From positions 52,683,812 to 52,747,811 of the forward strand of contig CM049314.1 in assembly GCA_026874595.1 (NCBI GenBank): 64,000 nt of DNA, written 5' to 3'. Below, piece after piece: positions 1 through 9,340 of the stretch (positions within the stretch are counted from its first letter, which is position 1; the number at the start of each line of letters is the position of its first letter). The DNA comes from Sipunculus nudus (lineage: Eukaryota > Annelida > Sipuncula > Golfingiida > Sipunculidae). Below the pieces are notes generated by a model, which made no database searches, had not been told where the DNA came from, and saw only the letters and a list, made by a program, of their open reading frames with translations. Position numbers and translations under genes: made by a program.

Positions 1-375
1 TACATAAAATCCAGGGTGGGCCTTGGCAAATGTCCGTGGAAACATGAGATTAGGTCATTGTGACCTATAATCTTCAACCTACATGGAAAGAGGTGTCATG
101 TGAGCACCCTGAATGTCAGAAGGGCACAAATTGTATGCATTAGGCCTAGAATCATCCAGGGAGCAACATATAGGCAAATCTGTTGGAAACCAGAAATAAG
201 GTCATGCAGCACAGGCTATATTCTAGTGAGCTATAAGCCATTGAAATATGAATTTGAGCACCCAGACAGACAAGGATCTTATTGTATCTATTTTTCTTTG
301 AACCTTCTTTTGAAAAGTCTAGGGAGGACCTTGGCTCATCTCCTATGAATCCTGAAATTTTTATTTTCCATCCTT
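1..375 (+). repeat. Three diverged units of a dispersed repeat family
   Basis: Three degenerate units of about 150 bp follow one another, the first cut by the window edge. Shared landmarks are a CCAGGGTGGG / CCAGGGAGC / TCTAGGGAGG box near 11, 156 and 316, followed each time by a GGAAAC-like stretch and an AAATTAGGTC-like stretch. A GGCACAAAT-like box near 123 precedes the second unit. The same family recurs at about 1,985 and 2,303. Units are old, with many substitutions and indels. No coding capacity is recognisable; the 82-codon open frame at 100-348 crosses unit boundaries and resembles nothing I know. Confidence 0.6.
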
Positions 376-458
376 TTTCAACATAGTAACATTAGCCATA
401 GGCTGTTCTCACAGACAATATATAACATTAATAAAAGAAATGAGCCCCCAGTGAAATT

Positions 459-640
459 CAGCTGAGCGTCATGGGCTGTGGGCCACTTGTTAAATATTTA
501 AAAAGTTTCTGGTCTCACTTTTTGATTAACTGTAAAACCGTGTATTCTGCCATACTCAGATCAATGTGATATCTGATGTACATCCTGATATCAGACATGT
601 TCAGACAAGGTCATACCAGTTTATAGGTGGTACAAATGAG
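459..640 (+). repeat. Diverged duplicate segment with one minisatellite unit
   Basis: This segment begins with CAGCTGAGCGTCATG (459-473), continues through a CTTGTT end and a TTTAAAAAGTTTCTGGTCTC stretch near 500, and contains a single copy of a CATCCTGATATCAGACATG element (about 582-607). It then runs into AAGGTCATACCAG. The order matches the segment at about 905-1,440, where the same element is expanded about elevenfold. It looks like a diverged paralogue of that segment, probably part of an old non-autonomous mobile element. Confidence 0.6.
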
Positions 641-904
641 AAGATGTTCAGTCTAATGAGCTGCAGGCTCAAGGTTAAACAGATTGTAGGATGTTTTTTT
701 TTATATTGTTTTGTATCCCAGTTGTCATAGGGTATGTTTTAATGGGAGGAGTGAACAAATTGGTTTTAGAAGTTTTGTTTCCTGGGATTAGAAGAAAGAA
801 AAATGGTGAGATGGGTTAATTGTATTCATATCAAATAGCATGGTCTATTTTAATATTGTAATCTATTTAATTTAATGAACGCATGTGGTCTTTGGTAATT
901 AATT
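641..904. other. AT-rich sequence, nothing recognised
   Basis: About 260 bp of AT-rich DNA with short T runs. I see no open frame of useful length, no RNA-gene box pair and no repeat relation to the rest of the window. Confidence 0.5.
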
Positions 905-1002
905 TTGGTCTCAGCATTGGTCTTTTGTTTAAAAAGATTCTTGTCTCACTTTTTGAATATCTGTAAAGCAACATTTTATGTTATATTAATGTAACTACTG
1001 AA
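905..1002 (+). repeat. Left part of second duplicate segment
   Basis: The TTTAAAAAGATTCTTGTCTC stretch followed by CACTTTTTGAATATCTGTAA parallels 495-540 of the upstream copy. It leads directly into the 34-bp minisatellite, as the upstream copy leads into a single unit of it. Confidence 0.6.
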
Positions 1003-1386
1003 ATCAGGCATGTTCAGACTGGTGTATCATCCTGATATCAGGCATGTTCAGACTGGTGTATCATCCTGACATCAGGCATGTTTAGACTGGTCTGTCATCC
1101 TGACATCAGGCATGTTCAGACTGGTGTATCATCCTGACATCAGGCATGTTCAGACTGGTGTATCATCCTGACATCAGGCATGTTCAGACTGGTGTATCAT
1201 CCTGACATCAGGCATGTTCAGACTGGTATATCATCCTGACATCAGGCATGTTCAGACTGGTGTATCATCCTGACATCAGGCATGTTCAGACTGGTGTATT
1301 ATCCTAACATCAGGCATGTTCAGACTGGTGTATCATCCTGACATCAGGCATGTTCAGACTGATGTATCATCCTGACATCAGACATC
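1003..1386 (+). repeat. 34-bp minisatellite, about 11 copies
   Basis: The core CAGGCATGTTCAGACTGG recurs every 34 bp (for example at 1005, 1039 and 1073) up to about 1,386, joined by TGTATCATCCTGACAT. Internal copies are nearly identical, with scattered single-base variants such as GATATC for GACATC, TTTAGAC for TTCAGAC and GTCTGTC for GTGTATC. The array is flanked on the right by AAGGTCATATCAGG and the CAGCTGAGCGTCATG motif. It is unrelated in unit length to the 81-bp satellite. Confidence 0.95.
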
Positions 1387-1405
1387 AAGGTCATATCAGG
1401 GTAGT

Positions 1406-1440
1406 CAGCTGAGCGTCATGACCAGTGAGTCTCTTGCTGT
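1406..1440 (+). repeat. Short conserved repeat-end motif
   Basis: CAGCTGAGCGTCATG at 1406-1420 is identical to 459-473 and close to CAGGTGAGTGTCATG at 2504-2518. Each is followed within about 20 bp by a CTTGTT / CTTGCT / ATTGTT hexamer. The three same-strand copies look like the terminus of a dispersed element. The likeness to bivalve repeat ends is from memory only. Confidence 0.5.
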
Positions 1441-1979
1441 TTGATAACACATCCTGTCTTATGTAAATAATTTACCAATCTGTATATTATTTTAATACTT
1501 TGGACCAGTCAGCAAATCAGGAACTTGACATTTGCAAGTAAAATTCTGTTACTCCATCATGGGTGTTTGACTTACTGAACGATGTTTACACCTTAAATGT
1601 GATGTTATAAAAATTCAAATTGGGTATTTTTGTTAGTGTTCAGTTTATAAGTATTTATTGCTGTGATGTAACTTTGGTCTTTAGCTGTTAGTGTATTTAA
1701 ATATGGTCACAAACAAACTGACCAAACTGCATTTATTTTGTTTGTTCTGTGAACTCTTTATTTATAAAACTCACTAGTACTTTATACTTAATAATAAGAC
1801 TCAGTGTTATGTGTATGTTAAATATATCTATTATTGTATTAAATGTACTTGCAGATCTGCTTTCTCCTTTTTTTCTTTGGGTGTTTTCTCATTTATATGA
1901 TTTTTATTTCGGCTGAGTGAAAGTCAACTCAGCTATATAGCGATCAGTCTGTGTTTGTCATGTGTCTGTCTGTCCATTA
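1441..1979. other. AT-rich intergenic sequence, no gene seen
   Basis: Stops are dense in all frames and the base composition is strongly AT-rich. I see no RNA gene, terminal inverted repeat or tandem repeat. Confidence 0.5.
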
Positions 1980-2115
1980 ACCAGGCTCAAATCGTAACCA
2001 CTGGACCTGGAATCTTCTTACTTGACATCCTTGGAGGTCCATAAAAAACCTGAAATTAGGTCTCATTTATCCATAATCTCTGAGATAGGGGCTCACAAGT
2101 ACCCCCCAGAATAAT
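1980..2115 (+). repeat. Dispersed repeat copy (same family as 1-375)
   Basis: GGCTCAAATCGTAACCACTG, then ACCTGGAATCTTCTTACTTG, GGAGGTCCATAAAAAACCTG and AAATTAGGTCTC, aligns box by box with the copy starting near 2,303. It also aligns with the older units at 1-375. The two copies here start about 318 bp apart. Confidence 0.7.
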
Positions 2116-2299
2116 TAAAAATTTGATAAAAATGCTCCAGTATCTGAACCACTAGTGCATTGACCACCATGATTATTAGCATGCATATTCATCATGGATT
2201 GTTTCATCAGTTCCTGGGGACTGTTGGTGCTACCTTGAATTTTTCAGGTTTTTTTTGGCATTTTCCCTCTATTTTTGAGACCTTCAAAGATGTGGTCGT

Positions 2300-2440
2300 C
2301 TGTAAACAAGGCACAAATAGTAACCATTGGACCTGGTATCTTCTAACTTGGCTTCCAGGGAGGTCCATGAAAAATCTCCTTGGAAACCTGAACTTTTGTC
2401 TCTGTTACCCATATCCTTTGAGTTATGCTTCAGTTAAATT
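2300..2440 (+). repeat. Dispersed repeat copy (same family as 1-375)
   Basis: AAGGCACAAATAGTAACCAT, then GGACCTGGTATCTTCTAACT, CCAGGGAGGTCCATGAAAAA and GGAAACCTGAAC, matches the copy at 1,980-2,115 with roughly one change in five to six bases by eye. It accounts for part of the 104-codon open frame at 2,160-2,474, which I therefore do not call a gene. Confidence 0.7.
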
Positions 2441-2503
2441 GGGATACCACCTACAAAATTTGGAATTCAGATGATAAAATTCTTTTTGTGAAGTCTTTCT
2501 AGA

Positions 2504-2536
2504 CAGGTGAGTGTCATGACCCCTGGATCAATTGTT
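2504..2536 (+). repeat. Third copy of the repeat-end motif
   Basis: CAGGTGAGTGTCATG, then ACCCCTGGATCAATTGTT, parallels 459-491 and 1406-1437. It lies about 60 bp beyond the dispersed repeat copy ending near 2,440, consistent with being its right end. Confidence 0.45.
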
Positions 2537-4530
2537 CAGCTTTGTTTTATTGAATACCTGATATTGAGTCACAGAGAATATTAAATTTGATGCTCACAGT
2601 TCAAAATGCAGGCCTTCCAGATCCTTTGCCACACTAACATATACTGTAGGGGACGATTGACTTAACACAAAAAGCAGATAGAACCCTCTGACAAGATTTA
2701 TACCAAAATGCTACATTGGGTGTTAGTCATGTACAGGTACATAGAAAGGTTCACTGGAAAATAAAAGAAACAAGATACAAAAATACTGCTACCGGTAACT
2801 AACTTCATAGATAGTAAAATCAAATAAAATATATGTCAACGAATTGATCCATCACTATACTGTCTGAACACCTTGTGTATTTTCAGTTTGACTTGATGTC
2901 TGTTGACTGTTTAGAACAATAAATAATCCAGTTTGACATATGACTAGTTACAGCATTTAAGTAACCAATTAAATAGCACTTAAATGTGTCATATTGTAAC
3001 ATTAAAACATATCTTCAAATGGGAATAATTTGATATAACATGAACATGAAAGGCAAAGCAAGCCACTTCTTAACTGACATACACTATATGATCATATGGT
3101 TTCTGTTGAAGCCTTTAAGATAACTATGGTCATTATAACATAAAACATGTAAAACTTTGGGCTTTTGCTTGTCTGTAAGGCAAGTAGTTATTTAAACTAC
3201 AGTTTATGAATAAAAACAATTTATACTGACATAACACTGCTATAACACTGATCGACCGTCTTAAAGTCAACTGAATATAGTCTACTACTGAATACTGTGC
3301 TTGTAAAAAATCACATATACCAGGCCCTCCACTGTTTTCCCACTGTCCAAAAAAACGGAGAGAGGAACAACATCGCAATAATACCCCACCCTGACTACAG
3401 AAAGCTGGTAATCAAATCACCTGACTTTATATACAAACACTGTAACTCAGTTACATTTACCATTCATCATCACTAGTCCTGCTCAAAATTTCAATTATAT
3501 TTTGTCCTTTATTCTTTATCATTTTCAAGTTTTTTTTAAGTATTGTCACTTATACAAGGATGATAGGTATTTTTGTCTCCAGTACCCTGCAGGATGACCC
3601 ACCAGAAACATGAGACCAGGTACAGCAATATTAACACAAAGTGTAATGTCAAAATGTCATGGATATCCAGGTGTCAAGATTTTATCTATAAAGCCCGGGC
3701 CTGAAGCATCTTGCCCCAGGTTCTTTTATAGCTTAGGTATATAGTAAGGAAATGTTTGAGCAATTTAGTACAAATGAAAAATAACTGATTTAAAACAATT
3801 TTAATGAATGAAAGTGCAATTTATTAACAATCGAAGTGTCAGGTCTTTACTGTGACAATAGCTGGTTATACTGCACAGCTTCTGCAGTATAGAAATAACA
3901 CTGCATAAACAGTTGAATAGTGGCCTCCCTTGAGTACCCAGACATGGAGTGAGTACAGATCATCGCAAAGAGAAACTGGAGTCGAATGAACCGATCGTCT
4001 GAAGTAAATAGACAAACCCATCACTGGATGCACACCAAATACCACAAGGATCCCCCTGTAAAGAGAAAGTATAACTGTCCGAGCTCAAAGAAGAATCAAA
4101 GAACTCTAGTCACTGAATAAAACAGGTCTAGTATTTTAGCAGTAAAACAGGATATAAAAGAATGGTCATTACACTGGATCCTGACAGGTATAATATGTTT
4201 TCTATATATTTTAGGACAAGGGCACCAAGTATACCTAGTGGCTACAAAATTTATATAACAATATTTCAATAAATAGCAAGAATAGTAATATTAATTTTTT
4301 TCACTTTATGGGGCTACCATATAGGAAGTTCTACTTCTGGGTACCGAAAAACAATTATAGAATGGCTCACCTTTCACGCAAGAAGTATCACAGTCTCAGA
4401 TCCAATTTCTTATTACTTCACTTCTTACAGATGACAATACCATACAAAGTTGTAATAAACAGCTCTTGCTCTTTGGTCTCAGTGTAGTATGTAGTAAAAA
4501 GGATGTTATACAGCACTCACTTCAATTTGA
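2537..4530. other. Flanking AT-rich sequence without a recognisable gene
   Basis: About 2 kb of AT-rich DNA between the last dispersed repeat and the satellite. The only open frame of note, 81 codons on the minus strand at 3,133-3,378, has no motif, signal peptide or family likeness I recognise. I see no tandem repeat, tRNA-like structure or transposon terminus. The last bases before the array (near 4,511-4,534) are not a degraded monomer. Confidence 0.55.
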
Positions 4531-4536
4531 CAGAGG
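4531..4536. other. Left junction of the satellite array
   Basis: Unique sequence ends in TTCAATTTGACAGAGG and the first monomer starts at GG in 4535-4536. The first monomer is full length (4535-4615) and matches an ordinary ISFKKF-type unit from its first base. There is no zone of decayed monomers. ACAGA just before the junction is shared with the end of the monomer, so the breakpoint is ambiguous by a few bases. Confidence 0.85.
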
Positions 4537-4615
4537 TTCATGTTCACACCAGCACAGCTGCTGGCCAAATGACGATTTCTTTCAAGAAGTTTCATAACAA
4601 TTCTCCACACAGAAA

Positions 4616-4696
4616 GGTTCATGTTCACACCAGCACAGCTGCTGGCCAAATGACTGAATCTTGCCAGAAGAATCATAACAATTCTCCACACAGAAA
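4616..4696 (+). repeat. Representative monomer, ESCQKN type
   Basis: The variable block reads GACTGAATCTTGCCAGAAG followed by AATCATAAC. This is one of the two commonest types throughout the array. Its left arm GAATCTT makes the second inverted repeat imperfect compared with the DSLKKN type. Confidence 0.95.
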
Positions 4697-4939
4697 GGTT
4701 CATGTTCACACCAGCACAGCTGCTGGCCAAATGACGGATTCTTTCAAGAAGTTTCATAACAATTCTCCACAAAGAAAGGTTCATGTTCACACCAGCACAG
4801 CTGCTGGCCAAATGACGGATTCTTTGAAGAAGAATCATAACAATTCTCCACACAGAAAGGTTCATGTTCACATCAGCACAGCTGCTGGCCAAATGACCGA
4901 TTCTTTGAAGAAGAATCATAACAATTCTCGACACAGAAA

Positions 4940-5020
4940 GGTTCATGTTCACACCAGCACAGCTGCTGGCCAAATGACATATTCTTCCAAGAAGAATCAT
5001 AACAATTCTCCACACAGAAA
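4940..5020 (+). repeat. Representative monomer, YSSKKN type
   Basis: The variable block reads GACATATTCTTCCAAGAAG followed by AATCATAAC. The type occurs in pairs here and again near 15.1, 17.8, 26.7, 32.9, 39.1, 46.9, 49.8 and 57.7 kb, usually with GTTAACACC in the second member. Confidence 0.9.
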
Positions 5021-5115
5021 GGTTCATGTTAACACCAGCACAGCTGCTGGCCAAATGACATATTCTTCCAAGAAGAATCATAACAATTCTCCACACAGAA
5101 AGGTTCATGTTCACA

Positions 5116-5131
5116 CCAGCACAGCTGCTGG
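5116..5131. other. Inverted repeat 1 (CCAGCA-N4-TGCTGG), example
   Basis: CCAGCACAGCTGCTGG has perfect 6-bp arms around a 4-base centre and includes CAGCTG. It recurs in most monomers. The centre varies (CAGC, GAGC, GACC, CAAC, CAGT) while both arms stay intact. Exceptions include CCGGCACAGCTACTGG near 16.38 kb and units reading CACGATCAGAG near 15.81 kb. Confidence 0.9.
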
Positions 5132-5141
5132 CCAAATGACG

Positions 5142-5160
5142 GATTCTTTGAAGAAGAATC
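5142..5160. other. Inverted repeat 2 (GATTCTT-N5-AAGAATC), example
   Basis: GATTCTTTGAAGAAGAATC has perfect 7-bp arms in DSLKKN monomers. YSSKKN monomers keep 6 bp (ATTCTT/AAGAAT). ESCQKN monomers have one mismatch and DSFKKF monomers keep only the inner part. The centre of this dyad is 27.5 bp from that of inverted repeat 1. Confidence 0.85.
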
Positions 5161-5911
5161 ATAACAATTCTCCACACAGAAAGGTTCATGTTCACACCAG
5201 CACAGCTGCTGGCCAAATGACGGATTCTTTCAAGAAGTTTCATAACAATTCTCCACAAAGAAAGGTTCATGTTCACACCAGCACAGCTGCTGGCCAAATG
5301 ACGGATTCTTTGAAGAAGAATCATAACAATTCTCCACACAGAAAGGTTCATGTTCACATCAGCACAGCTGCTGGCCAAATGACCGATTCTTTGAAGAAGA
5401 ATCATAACAATTCTCGACACAGAAAGGTTCATGTTCACACCAGCACAGCTGCTGGCCAAATGACATATTCTTCCAAGAAGAATCATAACAATTCTCCACA
5501 CAGAAAGGTTCATGTTAACACCAGCACAGCTGCTGGCCAAATGACATATTCTTCCAAGAAGAATCATAACAATTCTCCACACAGAAAGGTTCATGTTCAC
5601 ACCAGCACAGCTGCTGGCCAAATGACGGATTCTTTGAAGAAGAATCATAACAATTCTCCACACAGAAAGGTTCATGTTCACACCAGCACAGCTGCTGGCC
5701 AAATGACTGAATCTTGCCAGAAGAATCATAACAATTCTCCACACAGAAAGGTTCATGTTCACACCAGCACAGCTGCTGGCCAAATGACGGATTCTTTGAA
5801 GAAGAATCATAACAATTCTCCACACAGAAAGGTTCATGTTCACACACGCAGACCTGCTGGCCAAATGACTGAATCTTGCCAGAAGAATCATAACAATTCT
5901 CCACAAAGAAA

Positions 5912-5991
5912 GGTTCATGTCACACCAGCAGAGCTGCTGGCCAACAAACGGATTCTTCGAAGAAGAATCATAACAATTCTCCACACAGAAA
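5912..5991 (+). repeat. 80-bp landmark monomer (GTCACACC deletion)
   Basis: GTTCATGTCACACC lacks one base of the usual GTTCATGTTCACACC, and the unit has CCAACAAACGG in place of CCAAATGACGG. Its second dyad becomes the perfect 12-bp palindrome TTCTTCGAAGAA (5953-5964). The same unit recurs near 6.16, 15.56, 18.24, 21.24, 27.17, 28.06, 33.34, 34.23, 39.51, 40.40, 45.67, 47.38, 50.30, 51.19, 56.46, 58.16 and 59.05 kb. It shifts the + frame by one each time. Confidence 0.95.
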
Positions 5992-8900
5992 GGTTCATGT
6001 TCACAACAGCACAGCTGCTGGCCAAATGACGGATACTTTGAAGAAGAATTATAACAATTCTCCACACAGAAAGGTTCATGTTCACACCAGCACAGCTGCT
6101 GGCCAAATGACGGATTCTTGCCAGAAGAATCATAACAATTCTCCACAAAGAAAGGTTCATGTCACACCAGCAGAGCTGCTGGCCAACAAACGGATTCTTC
6201 GAAGAAGAATCATTACAATTCTCCACACAGAAAGGTTCATGTTCACAACAGCACAGCTGCTGGCCAAATGACGGATTCTTTGAAGAAGAATCATAACAAT
6301 TCTCCACACAGAAAGGTTCATGTTCACACCAGCACAGCTGCTGGCCAAATGACGGATTCTTTGAAGAAGAATCATAACAATTCTCCACACAGAAAGGTTC
6401 ATGTTCACACCAGCACAGCTGCTGGCCAAATGACGGATTCTTTCAAGAAGTTTCATAACAATTCTCCACACAGAAAGGTTCATGTTCACACCAGCACAGC
6501 TGCTGGCCAAATGACTGAATCTTGCCAGAAGAAACATTACCATTCTCCACACAGAAAGGTTCATGTTCACACCAGCACAGCTGCTGGCCAAATGACGGAT
6601 TCTTTGAAGAAGAATCATAACAATTCTCCACACAGAAAGGTTCATGTTCACACCGGCACAGCTGCTGGCCAAATGACGATTTCTTTCAAGAAGAATCATA
6701 ACAATTCTCCACACAGAAAGGTTCATGTTCACACCAGCACAGCTGCTGGCCAAATGACTGAATCTTGCCAGAAGAATCATAACAATTCTCCACACAGAAA
6801 GGTTCATGTTCACACCAGCACAGCTGCTGGCCAAATGACGATTTCTTTCAAGAAGTTTCATAACAATTCTCCACACAGAAAGGTTCATGTTCACACCAGC
6901 ACAGCTGCTGGCCAAATGACTGAATCTTGCCAGAAGAATCATAACAATTCTCCACACAGAAAGGTTCATGTTCACACCAGCACAGCTGCTGGCCAAATGA
7001 CGGATTCTTTCAAGAAGTTTCATAACAATTCTCCACAAAGAAAGGTTCATGTTCACACCAGCAGAGCTGCTGGCCAAATGACGATTTCTTTCAAGAAGAA
7101 TCATAACTATTCTCCACACAGAGAGGTTCATGTTCAACCAGCACAGCTGCTGGCCAAATGACGGATTCTTTGAAGAAGAATCATAACAATTCTCCACACA
7201 AAAAGGTTCATGTTCACACCAGCACAGCTGCTGGCCAAATGACTGAATCTTGCCAGAAGAATCATAACAATTCTCCACAAAGAAAGGTTCATGTTCACAC
7301 CAGCACAGCTGCTGGCCAAATGACGATTTCTTTCAAGAAGAATCATTACAATTCTCCACACAGAAAGGTTCATGTTCACACCAGCACAGCTGCTGGCCAA
7401 ATGACTGAATCTTGCCAGAAGAATCATAACAATTCTCCACACAGAAAGGTTCATGTTCACACCAGCACAACTCCTGGCCAAATGACGGATTCTTTGAAGA
7501 AGAATCATAACAATTCTCCACACAGAAAGGTTCATGTTCACACCAGCAGAGCTGCTGGCCAAATGACGGATTCTTTCAAGAAGTTTCATAACAATTCTCC
7601 ACACAGAAAGGTTCATGTTCACACCAGCACAGCTGCTGCCCAAATAACGATTTTTTTTCAAGAAGAATCATAACAATTCTCCACACAGAAAGGTTCATGT
7701 TCACACCAGCACAGCTGCTGGCCAAATGACTGAATCTTGCCAGAAGAATCATAACAATTCTCCACACAGAAAGGTTCATGTTCACACCAGCACAGCTGCT
7801 GGCCAAATGACGATTTCTTTCAAGAAGTTTCATAACAATTCTCCACACAGAAAGGTTCATGTTCACACCAGCACAGCTGCTGGCCAAATGACGATTTCTT
7901 TCAAGAAGAATCATAACTATTCTCCACACAGAGAGGTTCATGTTCAACCAGCACAGCTGCTGGCCAAATGACGGATTCTTTGAAGAAGAATCATAACAAT
8001 TCTCCACACAAAAAGGTTCATGTTCACACCAGCACAGCTGCTGGCCAAATGACTGAATCTTGCCAGAAGAATCATAACGATTCTCCACAAAGAAAGGTTC
8101 ATGTTCACACCTAGCAGAGCTGCTGGCCAAATGACGGATTCTTTCAAGAAGTTTCATAACAATTCTCCACACAGAAAGGTTCATGTTACACCAGCACAGC
8201 TGCTGGCCAAATGACGAATTCTTTCAAGAAGAATCATAACAATTCTCCACACAGAAAGGTTCATGTTCACACCAGCACAGCTGCTGGCCAAATGACTGAA
8301 TCTTGCCAGAAGAATCATAACAATTCTCCCCACAGAAAGGTTCATGTTCACACCAGCACAGCTGCTGGCCAAATGACGATTTCTTTCAAGAAGTTTCATA
8401 ACAATTCTCCACACAGAAAGGTTCATGTTCACACCAGCACAGCTGCTGGCCAAATGACGATTTCTTTCAAGAAGAATCATTACAATTCTCCACACAGAAA
8501 GGTTCATGTTCACACCAGCACAGCTGCTGGCCAAATGACTGAATCTTGCCAGAAGAATCATAACAATTCTCCACACATAAAGGTTCATGTTCACACCAGC
8601 ACAACTGCTGGCCAAATGACGGATTCTTTGAAGAAGAATCATAAAAATTCTCCACACAGAAAGGTTCATGTTCACACCAGCAGAGCTGCTGGCCAAATGA
8701 CTGAATCTTGCCAGAAGAATCATAACAATTCTCCACACAGAAAGGTTCATGTTCACACCAGCACAGCTGCTGGCCAAATAACGATTTTTTTCAAGAAGAA
8801 TCATAACAATTCTCCACACAGAAAGGTTCATGTTCACACCAGCACAGCTGCTGGCCAAATGACTGAATCTTGCCAGAAGAATCATAACAATTCTCCACAC

Positions 8901-9340
8901 AGAAAGGTTCATGTTCACACCAGCACAGCTGCTGGCCAAATGACGATTTCTTTCAAGAAGTTTCATAACAATTCTCCACACAGAAAGGTTCATGTTCACA
9001 CCAGCACAGCTGCTGGCCAAATGACTGAATCTTGCCAGAAGAATCATAACAATTCTCCACACAGAAAGGTTCATGTTCACACCAGCACAGCTGCTGGCCA
9101 AATGACGGATTCTTTCAAGAAGTTTCATAACAATTCTCCACACAGAAAGGTTCATGTTCACACCAGCACAGCTGCTGGCCAAATGACGATTTCTTTCAAG
9201 AAGAATCATAACTATTCTCCACACAGAGAGGTTCATGTTCAACCAGCACAGCTGCTGGCCAAATGACGGATTCTTTGAAGAAGAATCATAACAATTCTCC
9301 ACACAAAAAGGTTCATGTTCACACCAGCACAGCTGCTGGC

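Larger units (their letters stand above)
5102..5182 (+). repeat. Representative monomer, DSLKKN type
   Basis: The variable block reads GACGGATTCTTTGAAGAAG followed by AATCATAAC. It carries both inverted repeats intact and one CpG (ACGG). It is one of the two commonest types and serves as my reference for monomer positions. Confidence 0.95.
4733..5704 (+). repeat. 6-mer tandem duplication, 486 bp x 2
   Basis: Six successive monomers (DSFKKF, DSLKKN, DSLKKN with SRHRK, YSSKKN, YSSKKN, DSLKKN) at 4733-5218 are repeated in the same order at 5219-5704, including private variants: CACATCAGC for CACACCAGC, TCTCGACAC for TCTCCACAC, and GTTAACACC for GTTCACACC. The spacing is exactly 6 x 81. This is the shortest higher-order repeat in the window and lies at the array edge. 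Confidence 0.95.

Noticed and set aside
100-348. 82-codon open frame on the plus strand
   Set aside because: Spans boundaries of diverged repeat units and has no recognisable protein features.
2160-2474. 104-codon open frame on the plus strand
   Set aside because: It runs through a dispersed repeat copy, has no recognisable domain and no coding context.
3133-3378. 81-codon open frame on the minus strand
   Set aside because: Short, no motif or family likeness, AT-rich surroundings, and length expected by chance.
4405-4440. Splice-acceptor-like pyrimidine tract ending CTTCTTACAG just before the array
   Set aside because: The following ATG frame stops within about 20 codons and no exon or frame continues into the satellite.
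1003-4545. Shared 8-mer CATGTTCA between the 34-bp minisatellite and the 81-bp monomer, hinting at common origin
   Set aside because: By a rough estimate, a shared 8-mer between units of these lengths has a chance of several per cent, and nothing else aligns around it.
5102-5182. CENP-B box within the monomer
   Set aside because: No stretch matches the TTCG-N4-A-N2-CGGG pattern. CG dinucleotides are limited mainly to ACGG/ACGA and the TTCGAA variant.
5102-5182. The 81-bp monomer as an ancient trimer of a 27-bp unit
   Set aside because: The three 27-bp thirds do not align with each other beyond short CACAG matches.
4503-6029. Repeat protein of 27-residue units with KK and RK pairs, resembling a multi-peptide prohormone
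   Set aside because: No signal peptide or unique N-terminus, no glycine amidation sites, equally long frames on the other strand, mainly replacement differences among units, and recurrent frameshifts and stops.
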